Below, piece after piece: positions 47,201 through 59,439 of a stretch of 64,000 nt of DNA. Under the pieces are notes generated by a model. It did no database searches. It had not been told where the DNA came from and was given only the letters and a program-made list of their open reading frames with translations. This DNA comes from Rhea pennata. Taxonomy: Eukaryota > Chordata > Aves > Rheiformes > Rheidae. Location: contig NC_084671.1 of the NCBI RefSeq assembly GCF_028389875.1, forward strand, positions 315,001 to 379,000, written 5' to 3'. Each line of letters opens with the position of its first letter. Position 1 is the first letter of the stretch. Made by a program: the position numbers and the translations under genes.

Positions 47201-50200
47201 CTAGGTGCCCCTGCTTGAGCAGGGAGGTTGGACTAGATGATCTCCAGAGGTTCCTTCCAACCTCAGCCATTCTGTGATTCTTTGAAATGCTTAGCTATTA
47301 GAGTGTTATAGTTAATGATGAATAACAAGAATGATATCTAGAGTCACAACTGCTGCAATTGCTAACACTGGCAAAAACCAAGAACTGTCAGTAGGGTTTT
47401 TAAATTACTTGTTTTTAGATCTTCAGCCATTAAGTGCTAGAAAGGAAAACTTGTGGTTTATTATCCTATGTATTATTAATTTGGAGAAACTGTATTTGAC
47501 ACCAAACAAATATTCTGGCTAGCAATTGATTTTTTTTTCCACTTATCTGTGGAAAAACAGATGCTTCCATGTGTGTTCATCACACAGATTTGCAGTTAAT
47601 GTTTTGGGGCACTAAGTTGACAGCTGACATGTTCGTCAGTAATTATCTGTTTTGATGTTGAAAGAATAGGGAAGTCAACCTGATTTTAAATTCCTTTTAT
47701 AACCATCAACATAATAGTTTATTTGATTTGCTAATTTTCCTACTTAAACATGAGTACTGAACAAGAATATGTGAGAAGGCTGCCTGGAATTATCATCACT
47801 GTTTCCAGTATGGACTCAGTAATTATCTGTGCATCTTTTGCTGGTGATCATTGGCAAATCTCAGAATGAATGTAGTGAATAATCCTTCAAGAATGTCTTC
47901 AAGGATTTTAAAATGCAGTGTGAACATGGAAGAAAGTACAAAATCATCTCACGTATGAATCGCAGAATCACAGAAAGAATTCCACGTTAGATATAATGAG
48001 ATATTACTGTATCTCATTGTATTTTTAATAACCAGAAGAAATTATTTGTTTTCTATATGAATGGAATCTCAAATCTTTATATAAAAGAAAGTTGCTTACC
48101 TCTAGTGTAGTGCTACAGTAGTCTTTTACTGTTATTTTAAAGTCTAAACTGATAGGATTAGAACAAACATATAAAATAGTTAATCTCTTTTTCTCTGTTA
48201 ATTATTTCAGAACAGGCAACTCCAGAGCCAAAAACATATTACTGTTCTGATACAGTTTTACTTTGTCTTCACATGTTCATATTAATAGTTCCAGACTCTC
48301 ACCAATACCTTCCAAACTTCTAATTAATGTGACGTAAGCAGTTCTTGATTTTTTTCTGTAATGTTTGAAATGAACCTTGATTGAAAGGCTGCAGAAGGCA
48401 ATGGGACTTTTTCCACTGAATTTATTGGGGTTTGAATCAAGATTATATTATGTTTTGATGTTTTTCCTTTTTTTTTATTTTTGTTAGTCTTTGTTTTCTC
48501 TGTAGATCAAATGTATAATGAATAACTACTACATGTAGGGGTCAAAACTTGCATTTCTTCATTGCAATTTTTATTTAAATAGGATTAGGAGTAAGGAATA
48601 TGATAGGCATAAGTTTACTTTAAAAGATTATGAAATTTTTATGAAAAGACTTCTGTATAGACTTTGTTATTCACTGGCTTTTCTTCCTCTCTGTTCTGCA
48701 AAAGTATAAACTTTCTTTCTTTTACTAAAAGAAATAGAAGAATTAATAGTTAACTGAAAATCACTAACATTTGGAGAATAAGTGGAAGATAAAAAAAAAA
48801 GTTTGTTCTACTCCAGCACGAAGTCCAGCTGGAGGTGAGTTACTAGTGGTGTCCCCCAAGGGTCAATATTGGGTCCGATACTGTTCAACATCTTCATTAA
48901 TGACCTAGGTGATGGGACTGAATACAACCTCAGCAAGTTCACAGACAGTACAAAACTGAGGAGGAGTGGCAGATGTACTATAGAGGATTATGCTGCCATT
49001 CAGGGGACCTCGACTGACTGGAGAGACGAGCAGAGAGGAACCTCATGAAGTTCAGCAAGGAAGTGCAAAGTCCTGCCCTTGGGGAGGAGTAACCACATGC
49101 ACCAGGGCAGTCTGAGAGCCCAACAGCTGGAGAGCAGCTTTGCAGAGAAAGGTCTGGGGGTCCTAGTGGACAGCAAGTTGCCTGGCCAAGAAGGCCAGCA
49201 GCATCCTGGGCTGCAGGAGGCACAGCATTGCCAGCAGGTCAAGGGAGGCGATCCTTTGCCTCCACTCAGCCCTCGTGAGGCCACACCTGAGATAGTGTGC
49301 CACTTTTGGGCTTCTCAGTACAAGAGAGATACGGATCGGCTGGCGCAAGTTCAGCAAAGGGCCACCAAGGTGCTGAAGGGACTGGAGCATCTCTCATGTG
49401 ATTAGAGGCTGTGGGAGCTGGGACTGCTTGGCCTGGAGAAGAGAAGGCTCCAGGGGGATCTTACTAGTGTCTACAAATACCTGATGGGAGGGTATACAAA
49501 GAAGACAGAGGCAGGCTGTTCTCAGTGGTGCCCAGTGACAGGAGGAGAGGCAATAGGCACAAACTGTAACATGGGAAATTCTGTTTGGCCATAAGAAAGC
49601 ACCTTCTTCCTGTGAAGGTGGTAGAACATTGGAAGAGGTTGTCCAGAGTGGTTGTGGAGTCTCTGTCTTTGGAGTTATTCCCAACCCCACTGGATGCAGC
49701 CCTGAGCAAAATGTTCTAACTGACCTTGCTTAAGCAGGGGGATTAGATCAGATGATCTCCAGAGGTGTCTTCCAACCCCGACTGTGCTGTGATTCTGTGA
49801 TTTCATGAGCTGTGATAATTTCTAGTTTATCAAAATAAATTATAGCCTTTACTTTCAAATTATGTTAAATATTATTTTTATCTACTCGTGGGAGAATTTT
49901 AATCCTATTTTTAATATACATAAAATCTGCCTACAAATGATGTGTAATACTGTTTCTAGAAAAATAGCACTGAATTATATGAATACAACAATTGTATGAT
50001 TTTATTTTGAAAGTTGATGTTTGTTTCATAAGTGAAAATGAAATTGTGCTAATATTTCAAATTTGTGAAAGTGCACCTTATCTTACCGAAGACCAACAAG
50101 TTACTGTATTTTGAAGTAGTATTTATAATAGGTACTTTCTATGGCTTACAGGTTTTAAATGCACAGAGAGCAGGGTACAAGGCAGCAATAGTCCACAATG

Positions 50201-53200
50201 TGGATTCCGATGACCTCATAAGCATGGGATCCAACGACAGTAAGTACAGGTATCACTTCTTCTCTCCTGTTTGAAAATCATTTCACCCACTAGAGTGTGC
50301 AATATAAAAATCAACTTAAAATACAATGGCAAACTCTCAGTACAGAAGCAAATCCTGCTCTTTTAATGTTTTCAAATATGGTATGTTAGTATAAGAATAT
50401 ATAGGTAAACTTATGTATTCTTTGTGATATTATGTTGTTTTTACATATTGTTTCTTTTGTTTTCCTTCAGATTTTAGTTGAACTCTTCTGGGTTAAATGG
50501 TTATATTGATGAGATTTGTATGACTGACTTCATTGGACTGACTTGGATAGATTTATATAATTGACTTTACTGACCTTGGAAAACAGCTGAGATGTGGTTA
50601 ATTATTTTTATTGATTATTAGATAGAAATACAGGAAAAAACAAAAACTACTGCATCAGAAGGAAATCAAACATTAAAATACAAGTTTTTAGTATTAATTA
50701 ATTAGTGGTTTCATTTTGCTTTTGCACAGTTGTGTGCATTTTTTGTTCATTTGAATAATATTTCCATGTAAATGTATAGTACATGTACATATTTTCAGTT
50801 TTTCAGTTGGAATAAATATGTTTAGAGATCAATGTGCCATTTTCTGATTGATTCTGATTTTACCCTTTCACAGAATGAATATATACAGAACATCTTGTAA
50901 TCTAGCCAAAATGTTGATTTTGTTTTATGGTGTATGCTTTTCCCTGTGAAGTACTGTAAAACATATACAATATTTACTCTTGAGAATTTCTTTAAGAAGT
51001 TCTTACCATCTTCTTTAAAATACCACTGTTTCTGTAAGTGTTCATTATTTATCCAAATGACTAGATCTATGAAAATTGTTCATGTCCATGTAGTGCTGTT
51101 ATGACTTTTTCTGTGGCATTTGATTTTGTGTGTGGGTGTGTGTGTTTGTGTTCTATTGAGTTTACAATGGAACAAGAACATTAATGAGCACCAAAAAGCC
51201 CTTTCCTAGTGTTTGCCAGCATTGAGTAAAATAGTTTGCTGAAAGTTAATTTCCGAAGTGGTGACTGAGTAGCACAGAAAGCTATGTGAATATGGTTTTA
51301 ATGAACTCTCAACCTATGTCAAACTTGTTTTCAGGTTTCACTATAAACTCAAAATGCAGAACATAAACCCTGATTGGGATAGTCTGAAATGGACTAATTG
51401 ATTGGAGGTTGAACTAGATGATCTCCAGTGTCCCTTCCAACCTTACTGATTCTGTGAAGTGACATTAAGCCATTTATGCTTCTGCTTTGTAGTAATTGAA
51501 AATATATTGGTTTTCATAGTTTCTTTGGAGAGCTGAATGCTTTGATACTGATTTAAATTTAAGATTGTTTTGACCCTGAAATGTGGGGTGTAAGTCTGAG
51601 GTGCAAATCAACATGAAGCCAAGGAAAAGGTTTTCTGGAATGTGGGATATAAATTCAGGCAGTTGAGACATTTCTAGTTCATACATTGCAAATTGTTTAA
51701 TTGTCTGGCTTTTATGTATCTTTTGAGTTGCATCTTTTGAGATTATTTTTGCCCTCAGTAATAACCAGAGAAGGGGGTGGCAATTCCATACAGTTTCTTT
51801 TAAGACTGAAATAGAGAGGTGAGATTTGTTATTCTCTCCTTTTTGCTTTTTAACTTTCTCCAGCCACAGGAGTTTCCACAGTGTGCTCATTTATGTTTTT
51901 GGGGGAAAGGAGGGAAGAAGGACCAATAAAACCCTGTACCAGATCATCAAATTTATATAAGTTGCCTGAACTTCTGGAAATCGTTGGAGCTGTGTGACTT
52001 AGTAATAATGATGTTCTCCTTAATGTAATGTTTTGCCTCATTTTTTTATTTCCATTTTAAATATTCTATTAAGAATTTTGAGTTTTATATGTGCAATAAA
52101 GCCCCTAAATATTTGGTAGGAAAAATAATACCACTCCCTATGTGATATGAAGACATAGCATGCACATACATCGGTATATATCATGTTAAAAGATGTCTTC
52201 AGGTTGCGATTGCCTCGTGTTTTGAGTCTTATGTCTTAAGAGTACCCATAGCATGTCCATGTAATGCTGATTTTGTTTTCCTTCTTTTCTATACAGTTGA
52301 GATTTTAAAGAAGATTGACATTCCTTCTGTCTTTATTGGTGAGACATCAGCAAATTCTCTTAAAGAGGAATTTACTTATGAAAAGGGGTAAGTCACCTCA
52401 CACAGTCACATGGTCCATTGTATTAAGTCATTTCTTCTTTTTAGTATTCAGAGATTCAAAACAGGATTTTGAAGTGACGGAAGCTATAGGTATTCCCAGT
52501 GAAACTTTGAGCCTGTGGAAGTAAATGCCTTGATTTGCTACTGATTTCACTGAATTTTAATTTCCGTTCTGCTTCACTAGTGTGTGGTTTTAAGTAGTTA
52601 TAAACGAGTGGGTGCTTTGGCACAGTGGCCAGTCTATTACAGAGAAATGAAAGCAGTTGTTGGAAATATCTGGGGCAGCTGTACGATACTTTACTTTGTG
52701 CCCCAAAGATCAAATCAGTCTAATTTTTGTTTTTAATTTTTGTTTGAAGAATGCTTACTGAGTACTGCTTATTTCATCTTCATCTTGAATACTACTTCGG
52801 CAACATTCTTGAAATATTTCAGCCTATTACCATGTGATTAAGGGATATCATGTTAAATACGCTTTTTGAAGGAATGCCGTGTAAAACTAAATGTCACATT
52901 TGAAGTGCTTACTCAACGCTATATTCCCAGTTTGTTGCTTTTTGCACTCGAGTTTTGTAAACTAATAGAAAGTTGTAGGTTTAACTATCTGGGTAGGTAA
53001 AAGTGTGTTAGGAGTTACTTGGGTTTGGGTGGGTCTGGGAGAAGTTGAGAATTGCTGTGGGATTATTCGCGCTGTCTGTACTGTTTGAATAGCTCTGGGG
53101 TTCTGAAAGGAAATGAACAGCCAGTATAAATGAGCTCTGAGGGACCCTAAACTCTATTAAAAATGAAACAGTATGAATAGATTTTTTTTTCTGTGGACTG

Positions 53201-56200
53201 CATAGACTACAGGGATTCAGGAAGTTACTCCATGGTTATGAAAATGAAACTTGAATTTTGTACACCTGGAGTTCTGGCACTGTCCTATTAGTTAGTATAC
53301 TATATCCTGTTGCAGAGAGGAATGTTTGAAAAATAAGGATTTAGTTAAGTTTCAGTCCCTAGGATCTTCATGGTTATATTGTGCAATGGGCACAAATTGA
53401 AATACAGGACATTCAATTTGACATAGAACTCCCACCATTTTTACTGTGAGGGAGACTGAACACTGGCACAGGCTGCCCAGAGAGGTTGTGGACTCTCCAT
53501 CCTTAGAGATATTCAAAACTCCAGTGGATGTGGCCCTGGGCAACCTGCTTTATTTGACCGTGCCTGAGCAGGGCGATTGAATCAGACAGTCTATTTAGCT
53601 CCCTTCCAACCTCAGCTGTCCTGTGTTCTGTGAAACATTTTTAGGTCTTGAAGTGTTATTCTTTTCCTAAGGTGACGTCAATATCCTGTAATTTCTGGAC
53701 TTGCATACTTTCATCATAGGTAGGTCTGTTAGTTATTTACAATACCCCAGTTCTATTACTTAATCCATTTTTTTTCTGTCTTCTCTGTAATGCTGTTAGC
53801 CATGCAGTTGGAAGAGTAAGTCTTGGAGTTGATCTGTTGCTAGAGCAAACTCAGTCCTTTAGAGGTTAAAGGTGGCAATACTACAATAGACCTATCAAAC
53901 AGAAGAGATGGTGACATTTAAAATGTAGCAATATGTGATTCGCGAACCATATATTACAAAAGCCAGCTTGATATTTATCATCTTTACTGTTTTAACGTTC
54001 TGTTTCTGCTTTGGTATTTCTCTTACATTATTCTTTCTGTTCTAAAACATGATTACCTCTGACTGGTTAAGGAGTTCAGTTATTTTTTCTAGCTTGTACC
54101 AAGTTAAATGATTATGTTGCACTATGTAGCCATTAAAAATGTATGTAATCAAACTCTTTTTGCTTAATACAAGATCTTGACCTTCAATTAGGTGAGAACA
54201 GAGCTCACTGTAGGTACATATATGTGAATCTTGAATCATCGCTTGAGCTATTTCTGCATATGCATACAATTTTCTGAATAAAATCCAGAAGCCGTCAACC
54301 TCTTCATGTTTTTGAGAAAGGGTAACTTAAGTATTCTGTAGCCAGAGGCAAAAGAGCTTAAGACCTCAATTAAGTTATGTCAAATCTGAAAGAAATATTC
54401 AGCATCGTAAAACTGATTATGAAATTTTAAAATACCTTTTCCTCCAAGCATTTTGCTGTATTTTTGTCCATCTTTAGGTAACAGGAAAAAATTTCTGAGA
54501 ATAATGGGCACAATACATTTTAAAAATAAATATGAATTAGCTTTCTTGCATGAGGGTTACCATATATTTATTAGTTTCTCCTTTTATTTTCATATGGCTT
54601 TAAAATATTAGAATATATGGCTTAACTAATGCTCTAGGAATCACAGAAAGTATGTTTGCGACTGTATGTGTATTTTGATTCTAAAGGTAAGTATGTTCTT
54701 TTTACAACATGTATCAGTTCCCATTGTAGTAAAATACTGATATTAAAAAAAAAAATCTTTAAAACAATGCAGTGCTGAAATTCTTGACAAGTCAAGACTA
54801 AGCTATGTGTGTTAATCTACCTTTTATGTAGCATTCTTATGTATCCATATAAGTACTGAAATGAAAAATTTCATTGGTTGAAACTTGAATTTCAGTGGGC
54901 ATCTGTCAAACCTGATCAGCATTTAACTGTTCTCTGACTTTAAGTGCAATTCTGTTGTGGAAGAGACACAGAAAAATAGGATTATTGATTTTCCTGATGC
55001 TCTCCCATACATTTCTTGTTCAGAAATGTACAAAGTGAATAAAGCTTGGTCATCTCTTGGAATAGATAGGTAATCATACTACAGGACTACTGCAGCTGGC
55101 TCTTTTTATCATCCTGTATTAATAGTTCTAGAAGAGAAGTCAAAGATATCTTTCCATGTTAGATGACTCTGCAGGATGCACTGAGGTATATCACTGGGGT
55201 TGCGTGATTATGTTTGTGCTGCTTCTGTTCTACTTTTTAGTTAGTTTAAATGTTTGAGAAAAAGGCATTTTGAGAACAAGATGATTAGAATATATACCTC
55301 AAATAGGATGGCAGAGCAGGTTTATTTAGTGTTAGTCTAAAAATTTTTTTCCTTCAGTTCTTTTTAATGCCTTCCACTAAATTATTCATAAGAACTAGAT
55401 GGCGTCTTTCTTAAGTAGACACATTGTTAATGAAACTACTTGATAAGTGCCGCTCCACATGAGTAGTGGTGATAGAACTGGACACTGTCATCAGGTGTTT
55501 CTGACTCCTTGTGCCAACAGAATAATAATACGAGTTTATTTCTTTATATATAAATAAATACTAATAGTTTGGATATCCAGTTGCCAGCATCCACATTAGG
55601 TTCCAGATATTTTATTCTAGGAAGACTTTTTAGTTATTGTACCATGATTTGAATCTCCAGAGGACAAAGAATACACTTTACTATGCTTCATAAATTGAAA
55701 CTAAACCTCCAGGGTAACCTAAAATGTCTTAGTAAATAAGAGTGATTTCCTTGTGTCTCTTGACAATCATGTTATATTTTTCTCTTTCTGATATTGAAGC
55801 ACCTGCAAGGTTGTTTTCCACATTGGTTTAGCTCTGTGATTGAAATCAATAAATGGGATTAAAAACCTGGACATCTTTGTATATGAACATGCAGACTTTG
55901 CTGTGATTTAACTCCAAAAATGTTCCCCCCTAAAATTTGTTCTTTTATTTATTTGACTTTATGCTATATAAGTACCAGCTGATTTTTTTGTCTTGTGCAC
56001 ATCTAGGTATTCCTTTAATGTGTCTAGTGATAACCTTTATTTTATGTTTTTTTAATTGTATTTATAATGTCACTGTTTATTAAATTCCATCCTCTTTAGA
56101 AAGTTATATTTTTTTCTCCACAGTGGCCATGTTGTGTTAATCCCAGAGTTCAGTCTTCCTTTGGAGTATTACTTAATCCCGTTCCTAATAATAGTAGGGA

Positions 56201-59200
56201 TCTGCCTTATTCTCATCGTGATATTTATGGTAAGTTCCTTCTTTTTAATAATTTCTTTCTTCTAAACAAATCATCATAGATGTATAGATTACTGAAGTTA
56301 AAATGAAGGGGTACAGTAAAGGAACAAAGAAAGCTTTGCATACTGTGTTTGGCTGTACTGTGTTTACCTGAAATACCCCTTTTCAGTATAATAAACAGCT
56401 GCACAATTTGTCAAAGTGATGTCAGAAGGCCTTAGGGTGTCCTCCTCAGCATATAACTCCTTATGAACAACTGTCTTCACCCCTGTCCCTCCACCACACA
56501 GTCTTTTTCCTCTTCTCTCCCTAGTGAACAACTTTTCCCTGTGCTCTCATACACTGAGAGCAGGTCCCACCTCATCAATGGCTGCTTAATACACGTTAAT
56601 CCTGCTGTTCACCGTGCAAGTCTCACACTGATGTTTATTGCAGGTGTAGTAATTATTCTGCAAGCTCAGAAACTATTGCAGCATATAGTATGTATCTTAC
56701 CACATATACATTACCTATAGAGGTTCTTATTGGGGCTCATGTCTGTTATAAAAGGCAAAATAGCACAACTCTGCATTATTTCAAATACTTTGCATACCAC
56801 TTTGAATCTCTGCTAGGCTCTGACCAAACTATTAACTTTGTCTGATTTTTAGCAAAAGAAAAAAAAATGTGTCAACTGCCCTATAACATTTCCTTAAATT
56901 TTTTTATTTCTATACTAATGTTCTTAGGATTGTCAGTTATGTATTTAAGTGACAATCCTGGACATGTTCGGAACAATCAAAATGGCAGAAGCTCTCTGAA
57001 ACCAGAGCATAGAAATGTGATCAACTAGAGATGATGTAGAATCTACCAGTGCTTTCCCATCAGTGATAGCCTTGATCATTCTTCTTTGTCCCAGTTAATT
57101 AGGTGAAAACGTAGCTCTATCCTTGTATCCTGAAAGTCAGCAAATTCAGGTAAGAGTTGGGTAATACTAAAGGAGAGTGGTCACTATAGATAATACTCTG
57201 TGAACATTTGTTCTTCTGAGATCTGGACAGCTGTTGTTTTATATTCCAACTTGAGCTCCATTATTAATCTGCTTAGAATACACCTGCAGTCAAAAATTCA
57301 AACAAGATCCTGGTTATCCAAGGAAGGGAATGAAGAATATGAAAGTTTCTGTAGTATCATCTTGAAGGTCATAAGCACTGGCTTTGACTCTTACCAGAAT
57401 ACAATGTGAAGTACAGTTCCCTTGTTTTTCAGAAAATATGTTAATTAGGGAATAAAGATGAAGACAGTAAGAATAGTTAGGGTGTCTCTTGTTTCAAGAG
57501 AGATTTAGATTACCATTACAGAGAAGATGAATGAATGAGGGGGGAAACATATGAAAACTATAATAATGAGTACAAGCTTTACTTCTCTTTCTGAATTTCC
57601 ACATTGGTGATCCTGGTAGTAGAGCTGCTTTTTACTTTCAGGACATTTCTTCATATTTTCTTTTAGAATTTTTCACCAGTTCAGCTGCTTTTGTTTTTAG
57701 ATGATGATAAATAAGTTCCAAAAATTCCTTAGGGACTTGAGAGCTATCATCTTCAGGTCAAGAAATAAACTTCAATATAGGCTAATTTGCATGAATCACT
57801 TTAGCAAAGAACAAGAGTTAGATAACAAACACAGAACCGATCCCACTGAAAGGCCACATCTCTTCAGAACTGCAGCTATTTCTCTCACCGTGAAAACAGT
57901 TTACTGCATCACAAGTGGAATTAAACATGTTATACGAGAGAGGTAAACAAATCTGTAAGATGTTTGTCTGTAGGATGTAAGTAAACTCTCTTGTAGAAGC
58001 CATAGATGATGAGTCTTTTAAATTAGCTTTTTAAAAACTGGATCTTTTAAGAGCTGATACTCTAATTCAGAATATCAGCGGAGCTGGTGCTATGAATTAA
58101 GTTTTTAACTAGATAGGTAAAATACAGAGTTGTGATACTCAACTGATACAAATTCTAAATCAGATCTATAGGGGAAAACTGTCTATGCAGCCCTAAAGGA
58201 ATAAATAGATGCTTGGCAGAATTGGCTATGAGGTAAAGAAATACATTCTTAATGAGGAGAATCTGAGAAACTTAAACTCATCTAATTGCATTGCTTATGC
58301 ACTGTGAGGAATTTGGAAGAAAAACTATGCTTATGAATTCAGTCTCCCAAATCTGACCTAGTTACAAAAGCAAAGGCTCTGAGAGACCTGTTTCCCTTTT
58401 GTTAGAGTCATGAGACTTTCCATGTCTTAGAATCATGTTGAGGGGCAGGAACAGGAACTTGGAGAATATTACATTGTATATAGCATAGGTAGGCCTAACT
58501 AACAGTACAGTATATATCTAATGTATTTGGGACAGATACTTGAGGGGTTTGAAAATGGGCTCTTTAGTGTTGGAAATTAACATGACCTGTGTAGATGGAT
58601 TTTGTAAACTATAAGAAAAAGCTGGGAGAAGTGTTTGTAAGCATTTTCCAGACTATAGTATAGTATTTACATATGTGTACTGATGAGCCTTATATGCAGT
58701 GTGAATCAATATGTTGCATGCTGAAAGACTGAACAAGATAGCACCGTAAGTTATATTGAAGTGTTGAGATAATTTTCAAAGTAGACTCAAGATAGGAAAG
58801 TGACTAGGTGCTTTAGATTTACTGTATATCACTGGACATTCAGCCATATGATAACAGCAACAATCTTGATTAATCAAATACTGTTTCCTTGTGAAACCAA
58901 CTTTGGTTGAAAGCTGTGTTATAGAATTTGAATGTAATCTTAGTTACATAATTGCTGCAGACAGGGGACTTAAACTCAGGGAGATTCTGGGTTGGATTTG
59001 ATCCTTGTTCTTTTGCAATTTCTCTTCATGCTTCTCTTCAGGAAGTCTTTATTTTAACAAAGAAATGAATGCAAGACTGGTTGTTACTAAGTATGTGAAT
59101 TTCAGCAGAAAAAAACCCTGCAGTTCATGCATACAGTTCATGTTTAGATGGAGTAAAAATACAACGTTGTTGCTTTAGGCTTGTTTGGCTTCATCCTTGA

Positions 59201-59439
59201 GTACAGACAAGGAAAGGGATTACACAATTTGAGCCAGGATTCCCTTCTGACTAAATTCCTATGACTGCTCATAAATAAAAACTTCTATTGTTCTTTTACT
59301 GCTTTAATTTATTGTTTGTGTTGTCTTATTTATGCCTGTTTCCAGATCACAAAATTTGTGCAAGACAGACACAGGGCAAGAAGGAATCGACTTAGGAAAG
59401 ATCAGCTTAAGAAACTTCCTGTACATAAATTTAAGAAAG
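38175..59439 (+). CDS. RNF13: RNF13, E3 ubiquitin ligase, residues 1-233 in seven coding exons; 3' part outside window
   Basis: RNF13 is a PA-TM-RING ubiquitin ligase of endosomal and lysosomal membranes, linked in mammals to ER-stress signalling through IRE1 and to lysosome positioning. Coding exons are 38175-38288, 41075-41155, 43800-43925, 50152-50239, 52297-52387, 56124-56229 and 59346-59439. Frames join without a gap and give 233 residues plus one base. The signal peptide is residues 1-34. The luminal protease-associated domain spans about 64-160 and includes [20 protein letters not shown] and [10 protein letters not shown]. Sequons lie at N43 (NGT) and N88 (NTS). The transmembrane segment is about 182-204, followed by a basic stretch, [20 protein letters not shown]. 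Similarity to human RNF13 (381 residues) is very high. The RING-H2 domain, expected from about residue 240, and the serine-rich tail are not within the window. The last donor seen is GC rather than GT. No defects were seen. Confidence 0.97.
38289..41074 (+). other. RNF13 intron 2
   Basis: AT-rich intron without recognisable gene or CR1. A stretch near 39200-39225 (CATCCCCATTTTACATTGAA) recalls the MIR/CORE-SINE 3' region, but too little remains to call it. Confidence 0.6.
41075..41155 (+). CDS. RNF13: RNF13 coding exon 2, residues 39-65
   Basis: It reads [20 protein letters not shown] then LPAEGLK, 27 whole codons between TTTCTCTTAG and GTAAAA. It contains the first N-glycosylation sequon, N43-G-T. 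Confidence 0.96.
41156..43799 (+). other. RNF13 intron 3
   Basis: AT-rich intron holding the MIR-type SINE at 41803-41935 and a short GT microsatellite near 41207. No other feature seen. Confidence 0.6.
41803..41935 (+). mobile_element. MIR-type (CORE) SINE fragment, ancient
   Basis: It reads ATTGAGAAACAGAGACATTA, then AGTGACTTGCCCAAGGACAA, close to the MIR consensus region GAGGTTAAGTGACTTGCCCAAGG. It continues with GACTCTAACC and CAGCACTGTCCC, like the MIR 3' half. The 5' tRNA-like head is missing. MIR elements predate the split of mammals and reptiles, so this copy should be over 300 million years old and is well preserved for that age. Confidence 0.75.
43800..43925 (+). CDS. RNF13: RNF13 coding exon 3, residues 66-107
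   Basis: It reads [42 protein letters not shown]. It holds the first part of the PA domain and the sequon N88-T-S, a position conserved in human. The acceptor is TGTGTTTCAG and the donor GTAAGT. Confidence 0.97.
43927..43960. repeat. (GTTTT)n-like simple repeat at the intron 4 donor
   Basis: GTTTGTTTGTTTTGTTTTGT and T-runs begin three bases past the GTAAGT donor. Low complexity. Confidence 0.8.
47007..47284 (+). mobile_element. CR1 LINE 3' fragment, sense to RNF13
   Basis: The last ~60 codons of CR1 ORF2 ([36 protein letters not shown]) are in one open frame (47004-47204). The tail GGACTAGATGATCTCCAGAG and terminal CATTCTGTGATTCT follow. Severely 5'-truncated; few changes. Confidence 0.94.
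48812..49803 (+). mobile_element. CR1 LINE fragment, about 1 kb, sense to RNF13, degraded
   Basis: It begins within the reverse transcriptase at [10 protein letters not shown]-like sequence (GGTGTCCCCCAAGGGTCAAT). The catalytic FADDTKL region is decayed to FTDSTKL. It then runs through the C-terminal domain and the tail (GATGATCTCCAGAGGTGTCT, CTGTGATTCTGTGATT). The reading frame is broken several times; frames at 49079-49405 and, on the opposite strand, 48978-49709 are pieces and shadows. It is older than the copies at 8756 and 47007. Confidence 0.93.
50152..50239 (+). CDS. RNF13: RNF13 coding exon 4, residues 108-136
   Basis: It reads [29 protein letters not shown], the core of the PA domain, identical in type to the mammalian exon. 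It leaves one base (A) of codon 137. The acceptor is GGCTTACAG and the donor GTAAGT. Confidence 0.97.
50240..52296 (+). other. RNF13 intron 5
   Basis: AT-rich intron with a GT-rich run near 51130-51150 and the CR1 3' stub at 51403. Frames on the minus strand at 51474-52041 have no recognisable domain. Confidence 0.6.
51403..51457 (+). mobile_element. CR1 LINE 3' terminal stub (about 55 bp)
   Basis: GGAGGTTGAACTAGATGATC, then CCCTTCCAACCTTACTGATT and CTGTGA: only the very 3' end of a CR1, sense to RNF13. Confidence 0.9.
52297..52387 (+). CDS. RNF13: RNF13 coding exon 5, residues 137-166 plus split codon 167
   Basis: It reads [30 protein letters not shown], the end of the PA domain. It ends two bases into Gly167 before GTAAGT. 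The acceptor is TCTATACAG. Confidence 0.97.
52388..56123 (+). other. RNF13 intron 6
   Basis: AT-rich intron with one CR1 fragment at 53381-53636 and nothing else recognised. Confidence 0.6.
53381..53636 (+). mobile_element. CR1 LINE 3' fragment, old, sense to RNF13
   Basis: GCAATGGGCACAAATTGAAA, then ACACTGGCACAGGCTGCCCA, GAGAGGTTGTGGACTCTCC and the tail CCCTTCCAACCTCAGCTGTC. It is clearly diverged from the other copies, with the GGACTAGATGATC stretch altered to GAATCAGACAGTC, so it is probably the oldest CR1 here. Confidence 0.9.
56124..56229 (+). CDS. RNF13: RNF13 coding exon 6, residues 168-202
   Basis: It reads [35 protein letters not shown], the end of the luminal part and most of the transmembrane helix. 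The acceptor is TTCTCCACAG and the donor GTAAGT. Confidence 0.97.
56230..59345 (+). other. RNF13 intron 7
   Basis: AT-rich intron. No CR1, no exon and no distinct repeat seen. Open frames at 56463, 57200 and 57701 have no recognisable product. Confidence 0.6.
59346..59439 (+). CDS. RNF13: RNF13 coding exon 7, residues 203-233 plus one base
   Basis: It reads [31 protein letters not shown], then G of the next Gly codon. The known protein continues GDEYDVCAIC, so the exon should end AAAG|GCAAGT, which makes the donor GC (59440-59441). A GT four bases on (59444) would change phase and break the conserved junction. Confidence 0.93.

Larger units (their letters stand above)
43926..50151 (+). other. 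RNF13 intron 4, about 6.2 kb, with two CR1 copies
   Basis: It starts with a GTTTG/GTTTT-rich run to about 43960 and contains sense-strand CR1 fragments at 47007-47284 and 48812-49803. The rest is AT-rich without recognisable features. Confidence 0.6.
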
